64,000 nt of DNA from Picocystis sp. L7 (GCA_020975725.1 QXJR01000012.1:421001-485000), one strand, 5' to 3'. Counted from the stretch's first letter, positions 49,337 to 57,610 are shown. Numbers and translations: made by a program. The notes: generated from the letters alone by a model not told the origin.

Positions 49337-50386
49337 GTGTATGTATCATCCGACACTCTGGACGATCGTGGCATGCTCCGGACGTGCACGCGAACGAAGG
49401 TCGCCTGCACAAGGGGTACCGACGTACCTGAAAAAGTTCGAGAGAACGTGGTTGACGTCCGTATGGGCGCGGAGAAATCTGCGGTGGGCCAGCTGCTGCA
49501 AGAGCGAGGCTTCACTGCGGATGAAGTGAGAAGGGCCGCTCAGTTGTGTCCTCAGTTGGGGAACTTTCAAGTGGACGGTACCAGGGAACGGCTGAACTAC
49601 ATATCATTCGCTGCAGAGAGGGGTTTGCTGGGTGATGTGAGTGTGAATGACTACATAAGTAGCCAGCCATGGGTGTTGAACGGTGATATGGATGTGGTGC
49701 ATGAGGACCAGGACATCCTCGTCATCAACAAAAACTTTGACATTCGCGTGGACATTCCTAAAGGCAAGGAACGAAAATGGATAGGGGAACCCACCGTGGT
49801 CGATTGGTTGGCAGATAGATACGCAGACGTGTCCAGGACAAGTCCAAAGTTTGTAAACCAACTCGACTACGGCACGAGTGGCCTTATGGTCATTGGACGA
49901 ACCAAGCAGGGCGCTAGCAAATACTCCAAGTTATTTCAGAATCGCCTCGTATCCAAGGAGTACACTGCTTTGTGCTTTGGTCACCCAACCTGGAACTCTA
50001 CGGAGGTAACTGCACCCATACGGACTGGCGAAGGCTTCAAAATGGAAGTCGCTTCTCCAGGCGATAAGAGTGGCAAGCAGTCCACTTCACTGATGCAGGT
50101 TCTAAGTCGGGGCACATTCAAGTATGGACCCCATGTTCACGAACCGGTTTCACTCATTCGCGTGCGTCCTCGTGAGGGGCGCAGGCATCAGATACGAGTG
50201 CACCTCGCCATGACCGGCCACCCTATCTGTGGAGACATGACCTACGCCCCTCACTTGCACAACAAGCAGTACTACCCATACCGTCTTTATTTGCACGCAA
50301 CTAAACTGCAAATGCATGCAGGTCCCGGTAGCATTGACCTGTTTGTCCCAGCTCCGTTCGAGCCGATCGTAGAACAGTCTAGTTGA
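49337..50386 (+). CDS. RluA-family pseudouridine synthase with mTERF-like N-terminus
   Basis: A 349-residue RluA/RPUSD-type pseudouridine synthase, converting specific uridines to pseudouridine in rRNA, tRNA or mRNA. The catalytic motif is FVNQLDYGTSGLMVIG near residue 174, with Asp in the usual R/Q-L-D position. Further motifs are LVSKEYTALCFG, the RVRPREGRRHQIRVHLAMTGHPICGD block and YRLYLHATKLQM. The N-terminal 45-110 region is not the usual S4 domain. It reads like mTERF helical repeats (LLQERGFTADEVRRAAQLCPQL, RLNYISFAAERGLLGDVSVNDYISSQPWVL). An organelle location would fit but is inferred. The first ATG is at 49337; 49374 or 49463 are alternatives. The stop is only 15 bp from the convergent RPP40 stop. 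Confidence 0.9.
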   Translation: MYVSSDTLDDRGMLRTCTRTKVACTRGTDVPEKVRENVVDVRMGAEKSAVGQLLQERGFTADEVRRAAQLCPQLGNFQVDGTRERLNYISFAAERGLLGDVSVNDYISSQPWVLNGDMDVVHEDQDILVINKNFDIRVDIPKGKERKWIGEPTVVDWLADRYADVSRTSPKFVNQLDYGTSGLMVIGRTKQGASKYSKLFQNRLVSKEYTALCFGHPTWNSTEVTAPIRTGEGFKMEVASPGDKSGKQSTSLMQVLSRGTFKYGPHVHEPVSLIRVRPREGRRHQIRVHLAMTGHPICGDMTYAPHLHNKQYYPYRLYLHATKLQMHAGPGSIDLFVPAPFEPIVEQSS

Positions 50387-50401
50387 TTGTCAGGGCAGCC
50401 C

Positions 50402-51400
50402 TTACTTCCCAAATAAATCATCCCTTCCTGCAGCACGAAATACGACCATTCTACCATGTGGAAGAAAATAGATTGACGTGTGGTGTTCCCCGGCCAGTCC
50501 ATGTCCATGTTCTGCTCCTTCCCAAGAAATGGGTGCGTCGGTGCATCCCCAAACGTTGATTCCGATCCACGGATACGTTCCGCTTTCTATCCCAGCTTTG
50601 ACCATTTCCACACAGTGTTTGATCTGTGTGGGCAGAAGCAAACCGTTCCACTCCAGGGTGCCTACTTGCACTCGCTCCCATTCCTGTGGGAAGAGCTCTT
50701 CCGCCGCGCTGGCTTGACAGGCCACAGCTCCCATCCATTCGTGTAGCAGCCCCAGCTTCTCATGGTTCCAGCACTCCTCCAGGACTCTCGCATCTGGCAC
50801 TGGCATCTTCGTGCATCGGCATTTGGGTTGCATGTACACCTTCTGCTGCACCACTTCAGAGAAAGGGGAGAAATTCACCTCTTGGCTGCGTCCATCGCTT
50901 CCCACACTTGCACAAGCGAACGTTCCCGTTTCCATTCCACGTTCCAGGCGTTGTGCGACGCGTTCCCGGAACCGCTTTCCAGGCAAGAACTTCTTTCCCG
51001 CCAAGTTGACACGCACGAGGTATCTCTTCCTCTTTCGAAGGCGCGATTTCCTTCCCACGAGTCCGAACCTGCGATAGCTCCTTTCGCCGACGGAGACGTA
51101 CAGCACACCGTCGGTGGACACGGCACACACGTCGTCTTTGTCGATGTTCCTCTCCAGCTGCAAGGCCGCGAACTGGTTGGTGCGGTTCTGGACGTGTCCG
51201 TGCACCACGTCTGGCTGCACAAGTGCGCTGGGCGAAGCCTGGACGCGCACGTAGAACGGCGTTTCGTCGCCGAGCGCGTTCCTCCACTTCCCCTCGTCGC
51301 CATCGCGGTGGTGCGGGAGCACCAGCTGCATCGCCCTTTGGAAGGGATGCGCATCCAGGACCTCGTGCGCATCGCAGGAGCGCGCTTCCAACGTGGCCAT
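50402..51400 (-). CDS. RPP40: RNase P/MRP subunit RPP40-like protein
   Basis: A 332-residue protein resembling RPP40, a protein subunit of nuclear RNase P and RNase MRP (tRNA 5' maturation and rRNA processing). Recognisable parts are CAVSTDGVLYVSVGERSYRRFGLVG, then RYLVRVNLAGKKFLPGKRFRERV, LLHEWMGAVACQASA, and the C-terminal block MVKAGIESGTYPWIGINVWGCTDAPISWEGAEHGHGLAGEH. This last mirrors the family's 'PW-(V/I)-x-(L/I)-x-V-x-G-x-x-D-(S/A)-P-(I/V)-SW-x-x-x-EHG-x' signature. The start at 51400 (MATLEARS) follows a leader open to 51583 that overlaps the MRS2 3' end. It lies 100 bp downstream of the MRS2 stop on the same strand. No intron. Confidence 0.82.
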   Translation of the reverse strand: MATLEARSCDAHEVLDAHPFQRAMQLVLPHHRDGDEGKWRNALGDETPFYVRVQASPSALVQPDVVHGHVQNRTNQFAALQLERNIDKDDVCAVSTDGVLYVSVGERSYRRFGLVGRKSRLRKRKRYLVRVNLAGKKFLPGKRFRERVAQRLERGMETGTFACASVGSDGRSQEVNFSPFSEVVQQKVYMQPKCRCTKMPVPDARVLEECWNHEKLGLLHEWMGAVACQASAAEELFPQEWERVQVGTLEWNGLLLPTQIKHCVEMVKAGIESGTYPWIGINVWGCTDAPISWEGAEHGHGLAGEHHTSIYFLPHGRMVVFRAAGRDDLFGK

Positions 51401-51500
51401 GGCGGTGTGCCTTCGTTGCTTCACCTGCGCCTCGCACCGAGGCATGTGTTTCCCCCGACGGTGTAGGAAGAAGCATACGAAAATGGGAGCTTGGATTGAT

Positions 51501-52970
51501 TCAAAAGCTGTACAAACCACGCAAGTACTCGTGGGGATCTGGACCAGGGATGTCTTCCAGATCTGCGCGTGGCAAGGACACAAAGAGGACCCGACGACGT
51601 CGCAAGTACCATACGACCAACAAGATGATCAGAAAGCCAATCAAGCAAGAGCCGATCGTCACCCAAAGGAAGGCCACGTGACTTTCCTCCCAGTTGTTCT
51701 CCAAATTCATGCCAAAGATGGCACCAATCATGGCCACAAAACCAAACACCACGGTGAAACTTGTCAATATGACCTCCAAACCAAACAGCTCGTTTCGTTT
51801 GGAGTTCAAATCGATGTTGATCAGGTCTTCTGTGTCATCAATCTTCTGCTCTAGGTTCCGTAGGCGCTTGTGGCTGTTGTCAGAAAGCATGTAATAGATC
51901 TCCAACAAGGACTCCACATCGTCCATGGCCTCCTCAAGGAGCGAATTCGTGCTAGCACTGTACTGACCGGTCTTGGGTGTGACAGGATCTGCCTCGCTAC
52001 CATTACTCGATGAGCTTTGTTGGCTAATCAGCATGTCTCTCATATCGTCGTCGTCGTCCAAAAGCTTCTTCAACTCCTCCCTGATGTTACCTATACGGTA
52101 TACCAATCGATTGAGCTTGATCTTGATCCAATGGACCCTTTCTAATCCTCCTCTGGAAACCCTACTGGCCAGCTTTTCCAATGCAGGGATCGCTTCCTCG
52201 ACAAGCTCGGCCACTTCCTTTTCCATGGCCCCACTTATCTCAGCCAGGGCGGCCTCCAACACCCGGAGCTCAAAAGGAAGGTCTTTGGCATCCAGACTAA
52301 GCGCGTACTTCATATCCTTCCTATCCACTGTTTCCTCCATGTGTGTGGTCTTCAGGGACAGACGTTCGAGCACCTCGTGGACAAAGACTTTGACCGTACT
52401 GGAAGCCAAGATGTAGCATTTGTCTGCAAGAACCACAGCTTTGATGTATTCCAGGTTGAGCACCAGTGCATTCTCACGGATAAAGATAGAGGAGGGTGTT
52501 TCCGAGGGTATGAGCGGATCCAGTACCCGCATGTCTCGATAGGGTACCTTCAACCTGGATGCCAAGTGGTACTTGTCCACGCAGATCGTCTCCAGGTTTC
52601 CCAATTCGTCGATCTGGTACCAGTTGGATTTCCTGTGCACAACGTCTCTGGGACGTTGCGGCAAGGGTTTTGCCGCCGTTGAAGGCGTTGGATTCGGTGC
52701 CACGACGTCCGAGAGCTTCGAGGGAAACGACAGGGATCGTTTTCGCGAGAATTTCTTCGTTCGGTTCGCTTCCTCGGTCCCCCTCAGCAGCTCCTGCGTC
52801 TCCACTTCCGACAGGGCGCTCCCTTGATCCGTCCTTCGCGCTTCTTCGCTCCCGCAGGCGTCGTCTTCGTCGTGCTTTGTTCCGTCCGCTCCATCCATCC
52901 TGCGTGCTCCGAACCCCGTCCACCTTTTCGACTCCGCCTCGGGACTCGCCTCCCACGCGTGCAGTCGCAC
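51501..52970 (-). CDS. MRS2: MRS2/CorA-type magnesium transporter
   Basis: A 489-residue Mg2+ channel of the eukaryotic CorA branch (mitochondrial, plastid or vacuolar in plants). The N-terminal domain has the MRS2 features SNWYQIDELGNLETICVD, RDMRVLDPLI, PSSIFIRENALVLNLEYIKAVV and LPFELRVLEAALAEI. A long helical stretch follows with an acidic DDDDDMRDMLIS segment. Two transmembrane helices flank the essential GMN motif (AMIGAIFGMNLENN, near residue 421), then a basic C-terminal RRRR. About 100 extra N-terminal residues are Ser/Lys/Glu-rich; the frame starts at 52970, with 52898 as an alternative. Whether this is an organelle presequence is uncertain. No intron. Confidence 0.94.
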   Translation of the reverse strand: MRLHAWEASPEAESKRWTGFGARRMDGADGTKHDEDDACGSEEARRTDQGSALSEVETQELLRGTEEANRTKKFSRKRSLSFPSKLSDVVAPNPTPSTAAKPLPQRPRDVVHRKSNWYQIDELGNLETICVDKYHLASRLKVPYRDMRVLDPLIPSETPSSIFIRENALVLNLEYIKAVVLADKCYILASSTVKVFVHEVLERLSLKTTHMEETVDRKDMKYALSLDAKDLPFELRVLEAALAEISGAMEKEVAELVEEAIPALEKLASRVSRGGLERVHWIKIKLNRLVYRIGNIREELKKLLDDDDDMRDMLISQQSSSSNGSEADPVTPKTGQYSASTNSLLEEAMDDVESLLEIYYMLSDNSHKRLRNLEQKIDDTEDLINIDLNSKRNELFGLEVILTSFTVVFGFVAMIGAIFGMNLENNWEESHVAFLWVTIGSCLIGFLIILLVVWYLRRRRVLFVSLPRADLEDIPGPDPHEYLRGLYSF

Positions 52971-53332
52971 GTCTTCCTTCTCCTCGACCTTCGAGGCACC
53001 ACTTCACCGCTTCCGATTCCCGTCGGGATGCGTTGGCGCGCGCTTGCGTCGCCGGTGTCGCGGCACGTCCATCGACGTCGATCGGAATGGGAATCGATTG
53101 GGAACAGACCGAAGGGAATATTCCCCATCGAACCCGAAGCATCGATGGGATAGAAAGGACCTTTCCTCGATGCACGGAACGGGAGGCCCAACCGGGCCAG
53201 GGGAGTTTTTTCTCTCCCAGGGTTCGCGTCGGAAGTGGTGCGCGGTTCGGAAAGGCGGACGGTTCGCCTTCACGCGACCTAGGAGCGAACCTGTTCGTCC
53301 TTCGCGAAACAGAAGTGCACGACGATACGATC
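52971..53332. promoter_or_regulatory. MRS2 upstream region: palindrome and ATCGAT motifs
   Basis: It has ATCGAT at 53093-53098 and 53141-53146, and a perfect 12-bp palindrome GGGAATATTCCC (53114-53125). CCCATCGA and TCGATGGG form an 8-bp inverted repeat at 53124-53150. GGGGAGTTTTTTCTC lies at 53200-53214. It probably also serves the plus-strand gene at about 53333. Confidence 0.55.
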
Positions 53333-53845
53333 ATGCCAGTCCTTCCTGCCATCCATTCGCTCGTCCCAGAAGGAAGATCCGACGAACAGGCTTGCCTCGT
53401 GCAGACCCAGCACGCAAAACAAGGATTGGCCGGCCCAACACCCAATCCGTTGCTCAACATGGCGGAATTGAGTGTACGAGGCGAAGAACAAGCATGGATC
53501 GATCACCTGGGTATCGTGAAATTCGCTGTCTGCCTTCAAAGAGGTGGACCGGAAAATAGAACAAGCATGCGAGCACCGTGCGAAAAACGCAAGGGGGAAC
53601 GGGGGCAACTGGCCGAAAACCTCGCGACGATGAATATGCAACTGCATGGAGACCAGAGCAAACACGTGTATGCCCTGCGTCGACCAATCCAGGCATTCAG
53701 CATGGACGATATCCACGGAGAAACATGGCACAGAGAAGCTAGATCACCGAACGGTCGTCTTCGAAGGGCTTGCAAAAACGGTGGACACACGTATTCCCTT
53801 GCCTCTGAAGGCCAAGAGTACAGGGTTTCCAGTTGGCCGCGCTGA
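53333..53845 (+). CDS. Hypothetical protein, probably with unmodelled introns
   Basis: The layout (divergent from MRS2, convergent on CdsA) and promoter motifs argue for a plus-strand gene here. The frame from 53333 gives 170 residues (MPVLPAIHSLVPEGRSDEQA ... LRRPIQAFSMDDIHGETWHR). Near 53740 another frame becomes more protein-like (KLDHRTVVFEGLAKTVDTRI), followed by a GTAAAA donor-like site at about 53852. A splice is therefore likely and the coordinates are only a guide. No domain recognised. A minus-strand frame over 53279-53731 is also open. Confidence 0.3.
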   Translation: MPVLPAIHSLVPEGRSDEQACLVQTQHAKQGLAGPTPNPLLNMAELSVRGEEQAWIDHLGIVKFAVCLQRGGPENRTSMRAPCEKRKGERGQLAENLATMNMQLHGDQSKHVYALRRPIQAFSMDDIHGETWHREARSPNGRLRRACKNGGHTYSLASEGQEYRVSSWPR

Positions 53846-54229
53846 TCAGCAAGGTAAAATCACCACGGTGTGTGAGTGTTTCTACGCTCCACGTGTCTAA
53901 AAACCATTTATTGCTACTAGCTGGAAGATGACAAGGGTATCTGGCCAAGAGCAGGGTAGATTGTCCACCATCTGGAGAGATCGCTGAGAGCACCCCCCTT
54001 TCTTGTAGGAAAAAGAATATCCACCGGCCAAGCTTCTGTTCGTACTCCCAGCGCATCAGAACAGGATGGAAAGGGGGAACCCCATGCGTGAGATCCCCTG
54101 GCACTGTTCGCAAATAGACCTGCTGCATCCATAAAGGCTTTGCTGCCAGTTCCTTGGATCGGGTGCACAAAGGGAACCTAGCTGATGTCTGACCGAAGCA
54201 TTGCCTTATTGCATCCTTGCTTGCAGCCC
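53846..54229. other. Intergenic or 3' part of the hypothetical gene
   Basis: 384 bp between the modelled hypothetical frame and the CdsA stop. Open frames exist on the minus strand (53739-54233), but none is recognisable. It may contain further exons of the plus-strand gene. Confidence 0.3.
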
Positions 54230-55252
54230 TCATAGCAGGGGCAGCAGGTACTTCACATATGCATACACAAGACTTCCAGTGAACATGTAGCCATCAGCAC
54301 GGTCCAGGATTCCTCCATGTCCAGGAATGAGGTTGCCCGAGTCCTTGACTCCAGCATCCCGCTTCATGGTTGACTCGATCAGGTCTCCAAAGACACTGCC
54401 AAGGAAAGTAATCATACTCAGGAGAATGGCGCCCAAGGGAGTAGCAGGCCAACCCACAACAGCATATCCGATCCCAACCGCCGCAGCCATGCTACTCAAC
54501 AGGCCTGCAATTGCTCCTTCCCAGGTCTTTTTCGGGCTAATGGAGATAAGCTGGGTGCGTCCAAAATTCTTCCCCCCAAAGTAGGCCCCGGTGTCTGCTG
54601 CAATGACACAGACCACTGAGAGGAAGGTTGCGGCCAGTCCAACAGAAATCCCTTTCTCTCCTGCGATTGAAGCCAGCGTTCCCCACTTGATGGCCGCCAC
54701 GGGCGTGGTTAGGGCTCTCATCTTCAACCAGAAGCTGGGCAGGAAGCCACAGTAGAAAAGGCCAAAGATGGAAGAGGTAAGCTGGCTGAACCTCGGTTTG
54801 TTCGATTGCAGCAGATTCATGGTAAGTATTCCGAATCCAGAGACGGCCAGCGCGGCCCCACTCCTCCCTTGGAAGATTTGCGTCATGAGGACTGCGCTGA
54901 CGCAGAGTGCGGACGTGGCGGCCGACACCGCTCGGGTCGGGGGTTCCATGCCTTGGCTGATTCCTTTGGCTGTGACGAATCCGAAGTACTCTTGCGTGGC
55001 GTGGTACACGCTCACGGCTGCGAACGCTGCAAAGGCCCAACCACCGGCGCCGATGCAGCTCAAGGCCACAGCTCCTGCCAGCGTCCCAAACACCACGCGG
55101 TTGGCCGACGGTCCTCGTCTCGGCCTCGCCGTCGCGTCCTGTGCCATGGCCACAGGCCGAACCGCGTATCTTGGCTTGCGAAGGACGTTCCTGGCGCTCT
55201 TCCTGCGTCCGCATGCAGTGTCCAGCCTCGCCGAGACCCTTTGCCTGGCCAT
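54230..55252 (-). CDS. Plastid-type phosphatidate cytidylyltransferase (CdsA family)
   Basis: This enzyme makes CDP-diacylglycerol from phosphatidate and CTP, the precursor of phosphatidylglycerol (needed in thylakoids). The 340 residues comprise an Arg-rich, acid-poor transit peptide (MARQRVSARLDTACGRRKSARN..., about 45-60 residues) and a polytopic membrane domain of about seven to eight helices. The bacterial-type signature is complete near the C-terminus: AADTGAYFGGKNFGRTQLISISPKKTWEGAIAG, then GDLIESTMKRDAGVKDSGNLIPGHGGILDRADGYMF (catalytic Asp-rich cluster). The relation to plant plastid CDS4/CDS5 is inferred from the presequence and cyanobacterial-like sequence. No intron. The start at 55252 is chosen over 55273 by presequence quality. 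Confidence 0.94.
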   Translation of the reverse strand: MARQRVSARLDTACGRRKSARNVLRKPRYAVRPVAMAQDATARPRRGPSANRVVFGTLAGAVALSCIGAGGWAFAAFAAVSVYHATQEYFGFVTAKGISQGMEPPTRAVSAATSALCVSAVLMTQIFQGRSGAALAVSGFGILTMNLLQSNKPRFSQLTSSIFGLFYCGFLPSFWLKMRALTTPVAAIKWGTLASIAGEKGISVGLAATFLSVVCVIAADTGAYFGGKNFGRTQLISISPKKTWEGAIAGLLSSMAAAVGIGYAVVGWPATPLGAILLSMITFLGSVFGDLIESTMKRDAGVKDSGNLIPGHGGILDRADGYMFTGSLVYAYVKYLLPLL

Positions 55253-55710
55253 GGTGGCAGGGTCTTTCCACAACGTTTCCGCTCCAGCCGCGCCTTCCCT
55301 CCGCTTCTCACACGCACAGGTTCACGTGTCCTTCCACCTCCCTTTCTTTCGGATCCCAGGTGCGCTCCTTCGCGCACGTGAAGCCTCGCGGAGCTGCGGC
55401 TTTGCGCTTGTTCTCCCGGCGAGGTTGGGCCACAACTGTCCGGTGGGTTTCCGGATGGGATGCAACACCCGGGTTTCGTCTCCCTTTCGACCCGACCACC
55501 CCCCGACTACGTCTTGGGTTCGAACCCGACCGAACCGCCCTTTCCATCGGAGGATCCTGCCGAGACACCGGACCTCCCCCGTTCGTCGGGCGGGTCGGGA
55601 CCCGGACAGAGGCCGAAAGGGGGGCATGGACGACGAAAAAAGGAAACAGGGCGAGGAGGAATGCCCCCCTTTTGGGGGGGGGAGGATGGGATTGCAGGCG
55701 CTGTCGGCGC
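55253..55710. promoter_or_regulatory. CdsA upstream region
   Basis: A GC-rich 458-bp region upstream of CdsA and downstream of THUMPD1. TCGACCCGACC and GGTTCGAACCCGACCGAACC-type elements occur near 55487-55530, and a C4TTTTG7 run near 55665-55680. Confidence 0.4.
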
Positions 55711-56469
55711 TCAAGCGACAGGCGTGGAGGTGTGGACCGACGTAAGACGTGCAGCAGCCAACACACGTCCGTGTTCGCAGTGCCTCGCGTCGACCCAGGA
55801 GAGGGACAGGAGCGTGCCACCGCCCAGGGGCAAAACCTCGACCAACAGCACCCGCTGGGGATGGCGGAGGTCCACGCGAGCATTAGGAAGGACCTCGCAC
55901 ACTGCACGGCCCAAAGCCTCCAAAGTCCCCTGACGAGAGAAAGAAACATCCCCGCGACGCCTCAAAACGCAGGCGAAACGCTCCACATCAGATCCGTAGC
56001 ACCGCACCAACGACACGATCGATGTTCGGAGCGAAGCCTCGTCGCTGCCACAACAATCCTGGACAGGCACGAAACGCTGGCAGTGCCTTGGAGGAGGCAC
56101 ACTGCCTTCTCGAACGCCGTCCACGATCTTCTCGAAAAGCTCCAGCAATTTCGAAGCGTCCAGCTCCGGACGCATGCGAAGCAGGATAGCACCGGAGCCG
56201 GCCATCTTCACTCCCACGACCTCCGAAGGACACTTGGCCCAACCAAGCAGGGTTCGTGCCTCGACAAACGCACGCTTCTCGGCACGATAATGGCACGTGG
56301 CCATGAACCCCAACGGACGACCTCGGATTTGCTCGATCGACACGTATTCGAGACGCATGGTTCCCGCTGGTGGCACGTCTTCTCCTACGTCGGAATCGAC
56401 GCCAACCCTTGGTTCGGGAAAGGACCGTCGCATCTCTCCCTCGGCCGCACGACGTAGATCTTCGTCCAT
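55711..56469 (-). CDS. THUMPD1: THUMP-domain protein, THUMPD1/Tan1 type
   Basis: A 252-residue homologue of THUMPD1/Tan1, the tRNA-binding adaptor that lets NAT10/Kre33 make N4-acetylcytidine in tRNA Ser and Leu. The N-terminal half has the family's FMATCHYRAEKRAFVEARTLL and GAILLRMRPELDASKLLELF. The THUMP domain (about residues 110-215) shows HCQRFVPVQDCC..., ERFACVLRRRGDVSF, LEALGRAVCEVLP, and ARVDLRHPQRVLLVEVLPLGGG, the 'VDLxNPxxxVxVEI' signature. No intron. The ATG at 56469 lies only 18 bp after the stop of the bL31m frame on the same strand, with no room for a separate promoter. Confidence 0.88.
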   Translation of the reverse strand: MDEDLRRAAEGEMRRSFPEPRVGVDSDVGEDVPPAGTMRLEYVSIEQIRGRPLGFMATCHYRAEKRAFVEARTLLGWAKCPSEVVGVKMAGSGAILLRMRPELDASKLLELFEKIVDGVREGSVPPPRHCQRFVPVQDCCGSDEASLRTSIVSLVRCYGSDVERFACVLRRRGDVSFSRQGTLEALGRAVCEVLPNARVDLRHPQRVLLVEVLPLGGGTLLSLSWVDARHCEHGRVLAAARLTSVHTSTPVA

Positions 56470-56487
56470 GGTGTCCCAACCGTAGGC

Positions 56488-56706
56488 CTAGTTCTTCTTC
56501 TTCGCGGCGTACTTCTGCTGGAACCGCAGCAGCCGCCCAGTGATTTCCAGCTTCGCCTTCTCTCCACTCCAGACCTCGTGGCGCATGAAGTCTCGTTCGA
56601 GCTTCACCAGTTGGCGCGCCACGGGGAGATAGGTGTCGTAGCTGGCCCCGTTTCGTAGCAGCACGGTCACCTTGTGCAGCAGGGGGTGCAGTTTCTTCGG
56701 CGGCAT
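56488..56706 (-). CDS. Mitochondrial ribosomal protein bL31-like small protein
   Basis: A 72-residue basic protein (MPPKKLHPLLHKVTVLLRNG ... GRLLRFQQKYAAKKKN). It has the bL31 layout: 'HPxxxKVTVxxxxG' at the start and 'GRLxRFxxKY' at the end, with no zinc-ligand cysteines, as in plant mitochondrial L31. It would belong to the mitoribosome large subunit. The open frame extends upstream, but upstream residues look like promoter translation. A short exon near 57403 (MPRRKRKDQ, followed by a GTATGC donor-like site) could be an alternative 5' start. The family call is tentative because the protein is so short. It is tightly linked to THUMPD1 downstream. Confidence 0.6.
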   Translation of the reverse strand: MPPKKLHPLLHKVTVLLRNGASYDTYLPVARQLVKLERDFMRHEVWSGEKAKLEITGRLLRFQQKYAAKKKN

Positions 56707-57610
56707 GCGCTTCGTCTCGCACGTGCGCTTGGACGAACCGCCTTCGACCGTGCTTCGCTCTTTGTTTCTGGACTTTTTCGGAGCCTTCCCGTCGGGTTCA
56801 TTTCCTCGCGAACACGATCCTGGATGCCCGGTTCCAGCTCGGATCGAAAGGAAACGGATCCCCTTCTGATAGGAAGACGATGCACCCTTTCGAAAGGAGG
56901 AGAAAGAAGAACCGGGACTTTCCCAAGGGATTTCGGGTTTATAGGAGGGACTTCCCTTTCGACGAGGTCGGTCTGAACCCGACGCGATCGGAGCTCGAAA
57001 GGATCCCACTCGTGCCTTCCCGGCAGCTTTTCGGACGATCCGAGACCGTTCAAGACCGAGGTGCGCGTGCCGTGCAGCCTCCGCGTGGAATCGTTCCGAG
57101 AGTCGCCAGGTTCGTTTCTCCCACACTGACCTCTCGCTGCTGCAAGAAAGGGCAGGGTGCTTCGACTTCCGACGCGTCCCACTCCCGTGGAGGTGCTGTT
57201 CGCACCGGATCGCCAAGGCTGCGAACCCGCACGCCCGGATTTTCCGGGAACCCCACGGGCATGGCTCGTCGCATCCCCATGCATTTGTTTCGCATGTCCT
57301 CGATCGTCTCCATGCATACCTGGTCCTTCCGCTTCCTTCTCGGCATGGCTGCCGACGATTCGCGCTTCCCGCCAGAAGGGAAGGCTCTCTTTCCTCTACG
57401 CACGCGTCCACGCTCCCCCCTACTCCCCGACGAATCTCACCCGTTTCCCGAACCGCGGTGCACGACGCGCCGAGGATGCCCCCCCCCCTTCCCAAGGATC
57501 GGCGACCGGGAGAGAAGAAACTCCCTCGTAGTTAACCGTCGGGTTAAGTCGAGTGGCGCTCGTTCCTTTCGCCATTTCCATTTCGATTTGGGCGCGATCG
57601 CGTCGAGGAG
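56707..57610. promoter_or_regulatory. Divergent region between bL31m and ERMP1
   Basis: A 904-bp GC-rich gap. CTTTCGAAAGG occurs near 56886 and other TCGAAAGG cores near 56844 and 56996. GAGAAGAAACTCCC lies at 57512-57525, about 86-99 bp before the ERMP1 ATG. GTTAACCGTCGGGTTAAG follows at about 57531. A minus-strand frame stays open throughout, probably from base composition. Confidence 0.45.

Noticed and set aside
56707-57495. Long N-terminal extension of the bL31m frame
   Set aside because: Over 260 codons of Arg/Ser/Gly-rich translation through a divergent promoter with TCGAAAGG elements. The 72-residue product matches the size of bL31.
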